From UBA2882 sp051877575 (GTDB taxonomy: Bacteria; Bacillota; Clostridia; Lachnospirales; Lachnospiraceae), in NCBI GenBank assembly GCA_051877575.1, contig JBJEJA010000028.1:1-64000 (forward strand): a stretch of DNA of 64,000 nucleotides, given 5' to 3'. This document shows, piece after piece, positions 46,925 through 56,374 of the stretch. How positions within the stretch are numbered: position 1 is the first letter of the stretch; every line of letters begins with the position of its first letter. The notes beneath the pieces were generated by a model, which made no database searches, was not told the DNA's origin, and saw nothing but the letters and a program-made list of their open reading frames with translations. The translations under genes were made by a program, and so were the position numbers.

Positions 46925-48142
46925 ATGAGGAGAAGATGGGTAAGAGAGCGCCGCAGGGAAAACGGTTTTTTCTTTTTGACGATGATGTGTCTGATGGTTC
47001 TTTTACTGGCAGGCTTTAAAGAACAGCTGTTTTGCCTGGTTTATCCGGGCATTTCTTATATTTCTGCTGCCGGGGCGGATGAGGAACAACTATATAAATA
47101 TCTGGCAGCATTCTCAAACGGATATTACGGATATATGCAGAAATACCGACAGCCGGATATTGCCGTCGAAAACACGGCCGGAATCCGGAGTCTGTTAACG
47201 GAACAGGAACTGGATGCGGTGGAAATGGAAGGCGACGGAAGGTATCATGAGGGAATGGCTGAGGATGAGAGTGTAGAAGAATTGTTCTTATCAGAAGGAA
47301 TACAGGAAGAAATTGCTGCGGAAAACAAAAGACAACAGGAGAACTCCAAAGAGTTTCGGAAAGCGGAAGCACAGGTACAAGTACTGGATTATGAAAAACT
47401 GCTGGATTTTGATTATCTGAAAAAGAATTTTTATACAGTGGACAGTTCTACCGATATCGGTGCGGACCGCCTGAATGCCAGAGAAATGCTGGAATATGAT
47501 GCCACAATATCTGCGGATGCGTCTAAACCGCAGATATTGATTTATCATACCCATGCACAGGAGGATTTTGCGGACAGTGTTCCGGGAGATACTTCCACAA
47601 CAATTGTCGGTGTGGGAGAAAAGCTGGCGCAGATACTGCGGGATGAATACGGATTTAATGTGATACATCATACCGGTGTCTATGATACAAACAGAGATTA
47701 TGCCTATTCTGTGGCGGGACCAGCCGTTGAACAGATTTTGGAGGAAAATCCTTCTATTGAAGTCGTGATTGACTTGCACAGGGACGGCGTGGCGGATACC
47801 ACGCATCTGGTAACGGATGTGGGCGGCAGACCTACGGCACAGTTTATGTTTTTTAACGGATTGAGCTATTTGAACGGAAAAGGAAATATCGATTATCTGG
47901 AAAATCCCTATATTGAAGAAAATCTTGCGTTTTCTTTTCAGATGAAGCTGGCAGCTGATGAGTATTATCCGGGTTTCGCGAGAAACATCTATTTAAAAGG
48001 CCTGCGTTATAATATGCATTTTCGCCCCAAAAGTCTGTTGATCGAAGTAGGTGCCCAGACCAATACCGTGGAAGAAGTCATGAACGCCACAGATCCTATT
48101 GCACATATTCTGGCAATGGTTTTGAAGGGAGAAAAACCGTAG
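46925..48142 (+). CDS. spoIIP: Stage II sporulation protein P
   Basis: A 405-residue SpoIIP, amidase/endopeptidase of the DMP complex (SpoIID, SpoIIM, SpoIIP) that degrades peptidoglycan during engulfment in the mother cell. An N-terminal membrane helix (about 15-35) is followed by a Glu-rich linker and the catalytic domain with IYHTHAQEDF near 208, IDLHRDG and IEVGAQTNT, which carry the zinc ligands and catalytic residues. ATG 46925 is chosen: it begins a basic N terminus before the helix and lies after the rpsT terminator. The ribosome binding site is weak (GGTGAT), as in many sporulation genes. Confidence 0.93.
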   Translation: MRRRWVRERRRENGFFFLTMMCLMVLLLAGFKEQLFCLVYPGISYISAAGADEEQLYKYLAAFSNGYYGYMQKYRQPDIAVENTAGIRSLLTEQELDAVEMEGDGRYHEGMAEDESVEELFLSEGIQEEIAAENKRQQENSKEFRKAEAQVQVLDYEKLLDFDYLKKNFYTVDSSTDIGADRLNAREMLEYDATISADASKPQILIYHTHAQEDFADSVPGDTSTTIVGVGEKLAQILRDEYGFNVIHHTGVYDTNRDYAYSVAGPAVEQILEENPSIEVVIDLHRDGVADTTHLVTDVGGRPTAQFMFFNGLSYLNGKGNIDYLENPYIEENLAFSFQMKLAADEYYPGFARNIYLKGLRYNMHFRPKSLLIEVGAQTNTVEEVMNATDPIAHILAMVLKGEKP

Positions 48143-48209
48143 AGGGCAGGATAAAGCTGCTTTATCTTTGCAGCATTACTCCGTTCTTCCCATGTACAAG
48201 GATTTCACA

Positions 48210-48238
48210 TTGCCATGAAATGATAATTTTGATATACT
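48210..48238 (+). promoter_or_regulatory. Promoter for lepA
   Basis: TTGCCA (48210-48215) and TATACT (48233-48238), 17 nt apart, 32 nt before the lepA start codon, which has CGGAGGA in front. Confidence 0.6.
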
Positions 48239-48269
48239 TTTACACAGTAGAAAAAACGGAGGAACACCC

Positions 48270-50087
48270 ATGCAGCAGTATGATCAGAGTAAAATCCGCA
48301 ATTTTTGCATCGTGGCGCATATCGACCACGGCAAATCTACCCTTGCGGATCGGATTATAGAAAAAACAGGCCTGCTCACCAGCCGGGAAATGCAGGCACA
48401 GGTACTTGACAATATGGATCTTGAGAGAGAAAGAGGGATTACGATCAAAGCTCAGACCGTCCGTATCATTTACCATGCGAAGGACGGCGAGGAATATATT
48501 TTCAACTTGATCGATACGCCCGGACATGTGGATTTTAATTATGAAGTCAGCCGTGCGCTGGCAGCCTGTGACGGTGCGATTCTGGTGGTGGATGCGGCGC
48601 AGGGCATTGAGGCCCAGACCCTTGCCAATGTATATTTGGCATTGGATCATGATCTGGATGTGTTTCCGGTTATCAACAAGATTGACCTGCCAAGTGCGGA
48701 CCCCGAGCGTGTAAAGGAAGAAATCGAAGATGTCATCGGCATTGAAGCCCAGGATGCACCTTTGATCTCGGCTAAAAACGGTATCGGGATCGAAGATGTT
48801 CTGGAGCAGATCGTGACAAAAATACCGGCACCGAAAGGAAATCCCGATGCCCCGCTTTCTGCGCTGATCTTTGACTCGGTGTATGATTCTTACAAGGGAG
48901 TTATCATTTTCTGCCGCCTGATGGAAGGGCGTGTCAGGAAAGGAACGAAAATTAAAATGATGGCAACCGGAGCTGTGGCTGAGGTTGTGGAAGTAGGATA
49001 TTTCGGGCCGGGACAGTTCATTCCCTGTGAAGAGCTGGCGGCCGGCATGGTTGGTTATATTACCGCATCTATTAAAAATGTAAAGGACACTGCGGTGGGC
49101 GATACGGTTACGGATGCGGACAACCCCTGTGCAGAACCGCTTCCGGGCTATAAAAAAGTCAATTCCATGGTTTACTGCGGGATGTATCCGGCAGATGGAG
49201 CCAAATACCCGGATCTAAGGGATGCGTTGGAAAAACTGCAGCTGAATGATGCGTCGTTAAATTATGAGCCGGAGACATCCATTGCCCTCGGTTTCGGTTT
49301 CCGCTGCGGTTTTCTGGGACTGCTGCATTTGGAAATTATTCAGGAAAGACTGGAGAGGGAATATAATCTGGATCTGGTAACCACGGCACCGGGCGTTATT
49401 TATAAGGTGCACAAGACAAACGGGGAAATCATTGAGCTGACCAATCCCAGCAACCTGCCGGACCCTGCGGAGATCGAATACATGGAAGAACCGATCGTTA
49501 CGGCGGAGATCATGGTAACCACGGAATTTATCGGATCCATTATGGAGCTGTGTCAGGAAAGAAGAGGCGTTTATCTGGGCATGGAATATATGGAAGAGAC
49601 CAGAGCTCTGCTGAAGTATGAGCTTCCCTTAAATGAAATTATTTATGACTTTTTTGATGCACTGAAATCCCGTTCCAGAGGCTATGCATCCTTTGACTAT
49701 GAACTCAAAGGGTATGAGCAGTCCGAACTGGTGAAGCTGGACATTCTGATCAACAAAGAAGAAGTGGATGCGTTATCCTTTATTGTGCATAAGGACAGTG
49801 CATATGAGCGCGGAAGAAAAATGTGTGAAAAATTAAAGGATGAAATTCCCCGCCATTTGTTTGAAATTCCCATTCAGGCTGCGGTGGGCGGCAAGGTCAT
49901 TGCCAGAGAGACCGTAAAAGCCATGAGAAAAGACGTTTTGGCAAAATGTTACGGCGGTGATATTACCCGTAAGAAGAAACTGTTGGAGAAACAGAAAGAG
50001 GGTAAAAAGCGGATGCGTCAGGTCGGCAATGTGGAAATCCCGCAATCCGCATTTATGAGCGTCCTGAAACTGGACGACAGAAAGTAA
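48270..50087 (+). CDS. lepA: Elongation factor 4 (LepA)
   Basis: A 605-residue translational GTPase. G1 AHIDHGKST near 16-24, G3 DTPGHVDF, G4 NKIDLP are intact, and the C-terminal LepA-specific domain ends in KRMRQVGNVEIPQSAFMS and then LKLDDRK. It acts on stalled or pre-initiation ribosomes and helps subunit assembly. Length is normal for the family. It is followed 16 nt later by hemW, the same order as in B. subtilis. Confidence 0.97.
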   Translation: MQQYDQSKIRNFCIVAHIDHGKSTLADRIIEKTGLLTSREMQAQVLDNMDLERERGITIKAQTVRIIYHAKDGEEYIFNLIDTPGHVDFNYEVSRALAACDGAILVVDAAQGIEAQTLANVYLALDHDLDVFPVINKIDLPSADPERVKEEIEDVIGIEAQDAPLISAKNGIGIEDVLEQIVTKIPAPKGNPDAPLSALIFDSVYDSYKGVIIFCRLMEGRVRKGTKIKMMATGAVAEVVEVGYFGPGQFIPCEELAAGMVGYITASIKNVKDTAVGDTVTDADNPCAEPLPGYKKVNSMVYCGMYPADGAKYPDLRDALEKLQLNDASLNYEPETSIALGFGFRCGFLGLLHLEIIQERLEREYNLDLVTTAPGVIYKVHKTNGEIIELTNPSNLPDPAEIEYMEEPIVTAEIMVTTEFIGSIMELCQERRGVYLGMEYMEETRALLKYELPLNEIIYDFFDALKSRSRGYASFDYELKGYEQSELVKLDILINKEEVDALSFIVHKDSAYERGRKMCEKLKDEIPRHLFEIPIQAAVGGKVIARETVKAMRKDVLAKCYGGDITRKKKLLEKQKEGKKRMRQVGNVEIPQSAFMSVLKLDDRK

Positions 50088-50103
50088 AAAACAGGAAAAT
50101 ACA

Positions 50104-51309
50104 ATGGAACTATACATTCACATTCCTTTTTGTGTCAGGAAATGTAAATATTGTGATTTTTTATCCATGCCGTCGGATCGGGCGGCCATGGAGCGTTATG
50201 TGGAAGCGTTGTGTCGTGAAATCAGGTACTGTGCCGCATCCGGATTACGGAACGGTACCGTGGAACGGGAAATAGAAACCGTGTATTTCGGCGGCGGGAC
50301 ACCTTCAATCATCGGGGCGGACAACCTGAACCGTATTCTTTGCTGCATCCGGGAAAACTTTGCGGTAAAGCAGGGCGCAGAGACCACAATTGAAATAAAT
50401 CCTGCAACAATCGACAAAAACGGATTGCAAAAATTGTACGAAAACGGCGTAAACCGGCTGAGTATCGGTCTGCAGTCTGCGGATGATTCGGAATTGGAAT
50501 TATTGGGCAGAGTTCATAATTATGAAGATTTTCTGAGGGTTTATACTGACGCAAGAGCTGTTGGATACGAAAACTTAAATGTAGATTTAATCTCTTCTCT
50601 GCCGGGACAGACGGTTGAAAAATATTTGGAAAGCCTGCAAAAACTGATTGCGCTGGAGCCGGAGCATATTTCGGCGTATAGCTTGATTTTAGAGGAAGGA
50701 ACGCCGTTTTATGAGGCTTATGCTGCACATCCCGAGTTGCTTCCCGATGAGGATACGGACCGGGAAATGTATCATCAGACCAAAGTAAAGCTGCGGGAAG
50801 CCGGTTATGAGCGGTACGAGATTTCCAATTATGCAAGACCTGGATTTGAGTCAAAACATAACAGTGGTTATTGGAAACGTATTCCTTACCTCGGTGTGGG
50901 ACTCGGAGCCTCGTCTTTTTTGAATCATGCCAGATGGCTTAATATCGGCGATTTGAAGGAATACTTGCAAATTTGGGAGGGCAGGGAGACATGGGAAATG
51001 TTGCCCGCAGAGGTTGAAGAAGGGCAAAAGGATCCGAAAAATACCCCCAAATGTTATGAGGAATATACGATTCTGACCCCGGAAGATGAAATGGCAGAAT
51101 ATTTTTATCTGGGGCTCAGAATGAGTGAAGGGGTATCCGTCAGTGGTTTTTATGATTGCTTCGGACGGGATTTGTCCGAGGTATACGGAAAACAGATCAA
51201 AGAATTGGAAAGAGACGGCTTGCTTGTGACGGATGAAGCGGGTGACAGGATCCGCCTGACGGACTACGGAATGGATGTCAGCAATTATGTGTTTGAGAAG
51301 TTTATCTGA
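50104..51309 (+). CDS. hemW: Radical SAM heme chaperone HemW
   Basis: A 401-residue radical SAM protein. The cluster motif CVRKCKYCDF near 10-19 has three Cys followed by Phe, which marks HemW and not the true coproporphyrinogen oxidase HemN (that has a fourth Cys). GGGTPS, NRLSIGLQS and GRVHN follow as in the family. HemW binds heme and delivers it to proteins. Databases often label it HemN. The start has ACAGGAAAATACA. Part of lepA-hemW operon; the usual following hrcA-dnaK genes are not here, as a glycan operon starts. Confidence 0.93.
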   Translation: MELYIHIPFCVRKCKYCDFLSMPSDRAAMERYVEALCREIRYCAASGLRNGTVEREIETVYFGGGTPSIIGADNLNRILCCIRENFAVKQGAETTIEINPATIDKNGLQKLYENGVNRLSIGLQSADDSELELLGRVHNYEDFLRVYTDARAVGYENLNVDLISSLPGQTVEKYLESLQKLIALEPEHISAYSLILEEGTPFYEAYAAHPELLPDEDTDREMYHQTKVKLREAGYERYEISNYARPGFESKHNSGYWKRIPYLGVGLGASSFLNHARWLNIGDLKEYLQIWEGRETWEMLPAEVEEGQKDPKNTPKCYEEYTILTPEDEMAEYFYLGLRMSEGVSVSGFYDCFGRDLSEVYGKQIKELERDGLLVTDEAGDRIRLTDYGMDVSNYVFEKFI

Positions 51310-51343
51310 TGAAAATTGAAAATTCTGTTCTAATCGTTCAACA

Positions 51344-51372
51344 TTGACAAAATATATGGGCTATACTAAAAT
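51344..51372 (+). promoter_or_regulatory. Promoter for the glycan biosynthesis operon
   Basis: TTGACA (51344-51349) and TAAAAT (51367-51372) with 17 nt spacing. A leader of about 80 nt precedes the FkbM gene. I see no other promoter of this quality before 61145, so it probably drives all eight genes. Confidence 0.7.
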
Positions 51373-51460
51373 TATTTTGTGAAAATTTATGAAAAAATGG
51401 GCGAAAAGGAAATGAAAAGAACGGAGTAATACGATACGGTAGATTGGGGAGATTAATTGT

Positions 51461-52558
51461 ATGAACAGAGAAGATTTGGAAAGTTTACTTACTCGGGGAA
51501 AACCGGATATCAAAGATAAAAATATCTATATATGGGGTACCGGGAATACGGCAGAGTTATATCGTGAGGGTATGCGCCGGCTGACAGAAGAAGGGATGTT
51601 AATCAAAGGATATTGTGATAATAATTCCGATAAATGGGGACAAACCTTTGATGGCAAAGAAATTATTAGTCCAAAGGTTTTGGAAAAAGTGCAAAACAGG
51701 TGCGTGCTGATCTGTTCGCCGCAGAGCCGCGTGGTAACTGCCGTGGGAAATCAATTGGATGCATTGGAAACAGAATGGTATCATATTGATGAAGTCATAT
51801 TTAAAATGCACAAAGACAGTGTGATGGCATGTTATGATTTGCTGGATGATGATGAATCTAAGAATGTTTATGCGGAAGTGATCAAATCCCGAATGGAAGG
51901 AAGAAGTCCTGATATTTCGGTATTAAATGAAAAGCAGTATTTTGCGGTTCGTCCGTTTATGGGTAAAAATCCCAAAGAAATATTTGTGGATTGCGGAGCT
52001 TTTGTGGGCGATTCTGTTGAGAAATTTATCTGGGAAAGGGATGGAGGATTTCAAAAAATTATTGCATTTGAGCCGGATCCCGGTAATTTTACTGCAATGG
52101 AGAGCCGGGTTGATCGGTTAAAGAGAGAGTGGAATCTTGCGGATGAAGCAATAGAATTGTATCCTTACGGCGTTGGTGAGAATAATGTCATGGGAATGTT
52201 GGATAGAAATGCAGTTAATAATGGTCTTGGTTCTAAAATGAAGGAAATATCTCAAAATGAAGATAACGGACTATCTTCGGGAGAGGAATGTAGAATAATT
52301 GCATTGGATGAATTTATCAAAGAGCCGATTACTTTTTTAAAGGCGGATATAGAAAGCTACGAATATAAAATGTTGCTGGGTGCAAGGAAAACAATCAAGA
52401 AAAATAAGCCTTTGCTGGCAATTTGTATTTATCATAATGCTGTTGATATGTATTCTATTCCGTTGCTGTTAAAATCTATGGTACCGGAGTATAAGATGGC
52501 AATCAGACATCATTCTGTGGATGCAGATGATACTGTTTTATATGCATGGACAGATTAG
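51461..52558 (+). CDS. FkbM family methyltransferase with N-terminal nucleotide-binding-like domain
   Basis: A 365-residue protein. Residues 15-120 look like a small Rossmann-type domain (NIYIWGTGNTAELYREGM and IKGYCDNNSDKWG), as found in sugar-modifying enzymes. Residues 160-365 are an FkbM SAM-dependent methyltransferase: FVDCGAFVGDSVEKF near 175, then IAFEPDPGNF and LKADIESYEYKMLLGARK. FkbM proteins methylate oxygen atoms of sugars in surface glycans and natural products. First gene of the glycan operon; GGGGAGATTAATTGT precedes the ATG. Confidence 0.88.
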   Translation: MNREDLESLLTRGKPDIKDKNIYIWGTGNTAELYREGMRRLTEEGMLIKGYCDNNSDKWGQTFDGKEIISPKVLEKVQNRCVLICSPQSRVVTAVGNQLDALETEWYHIDEVIFKMHKDSVMACYDLLDDDESKNVYAEVIKSRMEGRSPDISVLNEKQYFAVRPFMGKNPKEIFVDCGAFVGDSVEKFIWERDGGFQKIIAFEPDPGNFTAMESRVDRLKREWNLADEAIELYPYGVGENNVMGMLDRNAVNNGLGSKMKEISQNEDNGLSSGEECRIIALDEFIKEPITFLKADIESYEYKMLLGARKTIKKNKPLLAICIYHNAVDMYSIPLLLKSMVPEYKMAIRHHSVDADDTVLYAWTD

Positions 52559-52582
52559 TGCAAAGAAATCAAAGGTGACTAT

Positions 52583-54220
52583 ATGAATAAGAAGATTAAA
52601 TTGTTGGACTGCACTTTAAGAGATGGTGCATATATTGTGGAATCTCGGTTTGGAACACCGGCGATCAAAGGTATCATCAAGAAGATGCAGGATGCAAATG
52701 TGGATATTATCGAATGCGGCTGGCTAAAAAACAGCGTGCATGAAGAAGGGAGTACTTTTTTTCACGTGCCCGGAGACTTGGAACCATATCTGTATGGAAA
52801 GAGCCCCGGATCCGTTTATGTGGCAATGATTGACTGGGATCGCTATGACCTTAACTATCTTCCTGTTTGTGATGGAAAATCCATTGATGCCATCAGAGTA
52901 GTATTTCCTTATGAAAAGTATAGAGAAGGTATTGCGGTGGGTGAAAAAATTAAGGAAAAAGGTTATCAGGTATATTATCAGGCTGCCAATACGTTGGCAT
53001 ACGATGAGCAAAATCTGATAGGTCTTGCCCGTGAGGTGAATCGGGTAAAACCTGAGAGTCTGTCTGTCGTGGATACGTTTGGCGCGATGTACGGTGATGA
53101 TCTGGAAAGAATTGTAGCTGTTTTGGATCGGGAGTTGGATCCTGATATTAAGCTGGGGTTTCACTCACATAATAATCAGCAGTTGTCATTTTCGTTATCT
53201 ATTCATTTTGTCGATCTGCTCATGGATAGCGAGAGAGGAATTGTGGTAGATGCCAGTCTGTGCGGTATGGGAAGAGGAGCAGGCAACACAACCACAGAAT
53301 TGATAGCCAATTACCTGAATCAGAAATGTCATTGCAATTATGATATGAATGTTATTATGGATGCCATTGATATGTATATGGAGTATTTTCAGGAGAATTA
53401 TTCATGGGGATATTCTATTCCATATTTTATTGCGGGAATGTATTGCTGTCATGTAAATAATATTGCATATCTGACCAGAAATCATAGAACAAATTCCCGC
53501 GATATGCGAAATATTATCGAATCACTTCCGGCATCGGACCGTAGAAAGTATGATTATGATCTGTTGGAAGAAAAATATCATGAAAACCAAAACAGAATCG
53601 TAGACGATGAACCGGTAATGGCAGAGTTGAAACGGGATATGCAGGGACGAAAGGTTCTCCTGCTGGCACCGGGAAAGACAATTGATACAGAAAAAAAGAA
53701 AATACAGGCATTCATTGAAGAGAACAATCCTGTTGTGATCGGTGTAAATGCCCTGCATCCGTCGTATGAGTATGATTATCTGTTTGTCATCAATTCAGCC
53801 AGATATCAATACGCTAAGGAGATTTATACAGAGAAATTCCGGAAAACGAAAAAAATACTGCTTTCCAATATTAAAACCATTCCGGAAGCGGATGAGCGAA
53901 TCATCAATTTTAACAGAGTGGTTAAATTCGGATGGGAGCATTTTGATAATGCGGTCATTAACTGCCTGAGAATGCTGGACAGGCTGAAGGTATCAGATAT
54001 AGCAATTGCGGGATTTGATGGATTTAAGCACAAATATAATGAGAGCTATGCGGATGCATCGCTGCCCACTTTGAACCCGGATGGGAAATGGGATGAACTG
54101 AATATGGAGATTGCCGATATGTTTGATGATTTTTGTTCCACTACAAAGACAACCATGCATATTGGCTTTTTAACAGAGAGCATTTTTGATAAAAAACAGA
54201 TTTCGGGAGCAGGAGAATGA
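52583..54220 (+). CDS. DRE-TIM metallolyase (HMGL-like aldolase) fused to a second domain
   Basis: A 545-residue fusion. Residues 1-290 form an HMGL-like aldolase: LLDCTLRDGAYIV with metal-ligand Asp at the start and GFHSHNNQQLSFSLS with the His pair near 195, followed by DASLCGMGRGAGN, as in 4-hydroxy-2-oxovalerate aldolase. Residues about 350-545 form another alpha/beta domain opening with KVLLLAPGKTIDTEKKKI and containing IAIAGFDGFKHKYNE; it resembles the DUF115-type domains of glycan-modifying proteins. It overlaps rfbF by 4 nt, so coupling is likely. It may supply or use a pyruvate-type unit, but the reaction is unknown. Confidence 0.8.
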   Translation: MNKKIKLLDCTLRDGAYIVESRFGTPAIKGIIKKMQDANVDIIECGWLKNSVHEEGSTFFHVPGDLEPYLYGKSPGSVYVAMIDWDRYDLNYLPVCDGKSIDAIRVVFPYEKYREGIAVGEKIKEKGYQVYYQAANTLAYDEQNLIGLAREVNRVKPESLSVVDTFGAMYGDDLERIVAVLDRELDPDIKLGFHSHNNQQLSFSLSIHFVDLLMDSERGIVVDASLCGMGRGAGNTTTELIANYLNQKCHCNYDMNVIMDAIDMYMEYFQENYSWGYSIPYFIAGMYCCHVNNIAYLTRNHRTNSRDMRNIIESLPASDRRKYDYDLLEEKYHENQNRIVDDEPVMAELKRDMQGRKVLLLAPGKTIDTEKKKIQAFIEENNPVVIGVNALHPSYEYDYLFVINSARYQYAKEIYTEKFRKTKKILLSNIKTIPEADERIINFNRVVKFGWEHFDNAVINCLRMLDRLKVSDIAIAGFDGFKHKYNESYADASLPTLNPDGKWDELNMEIADMFDDFCSTTKTTMHIGFLTESIFDKKQISGAGE

Positions 54221-54993
54221 AAGTAGTTATTTTAGCAGGTGGATTCGGTACACGAATCAGCGAGGAGAGTCATTTAAGACCCAAACCAATGATAGAGATT
54301 GGAGAGAAACCGATTTTATGGCACATCATGAAACTGTATTCTTATTATGGTTTCAATGAGTTTATTATCTGTTGCGGTTACAAACAACATATGATAAAAG
54401 AATGGTTTGCCGATTACTATCTGTATAATTGTGATGTCACGTTTGATTTTACAAAAGGAAATGAGATGACTGTACATAACAATGAGTCAGAACAATGGAA
54501 GGTAACACTCGTTGATACGGGATTAAACACGATGACCGGTGGCAGGGTGAAGCGGGTACAAAAATATATCGGAAATGAAACGTTTATGCTGACCTATGGA
54601 GATGCGGTATCGGACATTAACATTAAAAAGTTACTGGATTTTCACAGATCACATGGCAGGACGGCTACAATCACGGCGGTTACTCTGGGTCAAAGATTTG
54701 GGATTTTGGATATTGATGTCAATAATACGATCAGATGCTTCCGCGAAAAAGAGGTCAGTGACGGTAGTCGTGCCAATGCAGGATTTATGGTTTTGGAACC
54801 GGAAATCTTCGATTACATAGAAGGGGATGAGACTGTTTTTGAGAAGGAACCGTTAAATGCACTGTCGGAAAAAGGTGAGCTGAAGGCATATATGTATAAT
54901 GGCTTTTGGCAATGTATGGATACAAAGCGGGAAATGGTTCGCCTGGAAGAGATGTGGAACAGCGGCAATGCACCATGGAAAGTATGGAAATAG
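54217..54993 (+). CDS. rfbF: Glucose-1-phosphate cytidylyltransferase
   Basis: A 258-residue nucleotidyltransferase that makes CDP-glucose from CTP and glucose-1-phosphate, the first step to CDP-3,6-dideoxyhexoses. The N-terminal AGGFGTRISEESHLRPKPM (split: GGFGTRISEES, RPKPMIEIGEKPI) distinguishes the CTP-using class. LTYGDAVSDINIKKL and ANAGFMVLEPEIF follow. Length is typical. Overlaps the aldolase gene by 4 nt and precedes rfbH by 13 nt. Confidence 0.95.
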   Translation: MKVVILAGGFGTRISEESHLRPKPMIEIGEKPILWHIMKLYSYYGFNEFIICCGYKQHMIKEWFADYYLYNCDVTFDFTKGNEMTVHNNESEQWKVTLVDTGLNTMTGGRVKRVQKYIGNETFMLTYGDAVSDINIKKLLDFHRSHGRTATITAVTLGQRFGILDIDVNNTIRCFREKEVSDGSRANAGFMVLEPEIFDYIEGDETVFEKEPLNALSEKGELKAYMYNGFWQCMDTKREMVRLEEMWNSGNAPWKVWK

Positions 54994-55006
54994 GATGAGA
55001 AGAAAT

Positions 55007-56347
55007 ATGTTTGATAATATGACGGAGCAACAGGCAAGAAAAGAAATTCTGGATATGGTGGAAGCCTATTGCAAAACTTATCACAATCAACAGGAAGGCT
55101 TCAAAGAGGGACGGAGAATTCCTTATGCATCAAGGGTTTATGACAGTAGGGAAATGGTCAATCTGGTGGATTCCGCATTGGAATTCTGGTTGACATCGGG
55201 AAGATATACAGAAAAATTTGAAAGAAATTTTGCGGATTATCTCGGAGTCAGATATTGTTCGTTGGTAAATTCCGGATCTTCTGCAAATCTTCTGGCATTT
55301 ATGGCATTGACATCTCCTTTGTTGGGAGAGCGTCAGGTGCATCCGGGAGATGAGATGATCACGGTAGCGGCCGGTTTCCCTACCACAGTGACGCCGGCTA
55401 TACAGTACGGAGTGATTCCCGTATTTATTGATGTGACAATTCCCCAATACAATCTGGATGTAAAACAGTTGGAAAAAGCTTTATCTCCTAAAACTAAGGT
55501 GGTCATGGCCGCCCATACTCTGGGGAATCCCTTTGACCTGGGAGAAGTCAAAAAGTTTTGTGAGAGACATAATTTGTGGCTGATTGAGGATAATTGTGAT
55601 GCTCTTGGAAGCAAGTATGTGATTGACGGAAAAGAATGTTTCACCGGAACAATCGGTGATATTGGGACTTCGAGTTTTTATCCGCCACATCATATGACGA
55701 TGGGAGAAGGCGGGGCTGTGTATACGAATAACCCGTTGCTTTATAAATGCATCCGATCCTTTAGAGACTGGGGGAGAGATTGTGTGTGCGCTTCCGGACA
55801 GGATAATCTGTGCGGACATCGTTTTGATGGTCAATACGGAGAATTGCCGGCCGGATATGACCACAAGTATGTATATTCTCATTTCGGTTACAATTTGAAA
55901 GCTACCGATATGCAGGCTGCAATCGGATGTGCCCAGTTGGAGAAACTATCGGCTTTTGTTGAACGACGCCGTCATAATTTTGACAGGCTGTATGGATTAT
56001 TAGAACCATTGCAGGAACAATTGATTTTACCGGCAGCCTGCGAAAATTCTATTCCAAGTTGGTTCGGGTTCCTGATTACCTGCAAAGAAGGTATCGAACG
56101 TAAACGGATTGTCGCATATTTGGAAGAGCACGGGGTGCAGACGAGAATGCTGTTCGCAGGAAATCTGACAAAGCATCCCTGTTTTGATCAGATGCGGCAG
56201 GAGGGACGAGGATATCGGATTGCCACCGAACTGACCAATACGGACCGCATTATGAACGACACGTTCTGGGTCGGGGTATATCCGGGTATGACAGACGAAA
56301 TGGTCGACTACATGGCAAAGATGATTACAGAAGCGATAGAGGCTTGA
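55007..56347 (+). CDS. rfbH: CDP-4-dehydro-6-deoxyglucose 3-dehydrase (RfbH/E1)
   Basis: A 446-residue DegT/AHBA-fold enzyme. It is the E1 dehydrase and not an aminotransferase: the PLP-binding Lys is replaced by His in SSFYPPHHMTMGEGGAV near 227, and a 2Fe-2S motif CxC-x7-C is seen in DCVCASGQDNLCG near 262-272. It removes the C3 hydroxyl from CDP-6-deoxy-4-ketoglucose. ATG 55007 gives the usual N terminus (MTEQQARKEILDMVEAY shortly after); ATG 54995 in the same frame is the alternative. The partner reductase E3 (DdhD) is not in the window. Confidence 0.94.
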   Translation: MFDNMTEQQARKEILDMVEAYCKTYHNQQEGFKEGRRIPYASRVYDSREMVNLVDSALEFWLTSGRYTEKFERNFADYLGVRYCSLVNSGSSANLLAFMALTSPLLGERQVHPGDEMITVAAGFPTTVTPAIQYGVIPVFIDVTIPQYNLDVKQLEKALSPKTKVVMAAHTLGNPFDLGEVKKFCERHNLWLIEDNCDALGSKYVIDGKECFTGTIGDIGTSSFYPPHHMTMGEGGAVYTNNPLLYKCIRSFRDWGRDCVCASGQDNLCGHRFDGQYGELPAGYDHKYVYSHFGYNLKATDMQAAIGCAQLEKLSAFVERRRHNFDRLYGLLEPLQEQLILPAACENSIPSWFGFLITCKEGIERKRIVAYLEEHGVQTRMLFAGNLTKHPCFDQMRQEGRGYRIATELTNTDRIMNDTFWVGVYPGMTDEMVDYMAKMITEAIEA

Positions 56348-56374
56348 ACTTGATATTGGGGAGATGAAATTATT

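Noticed and set aside
50104..51309. Coproporphyrinogen III oxidase HemN
   Set aside because: The fourth Cys of the HemN motif is Phe, which fits the heme chaperone HemW.
54899..55006. N-terminal extension of rfbH overlapping rfbF
   Set aside because: RfbH proteins start close to the MTEQQARKEI-like segment; the extension is rfbF sequence in another frame.
55007..56347. DegT-type sugar aminotransferase
   Set aside because: The PLP Lys is replaced by His and an iron-sulfur Cys motif is present, so it is the 3-dehydrase.
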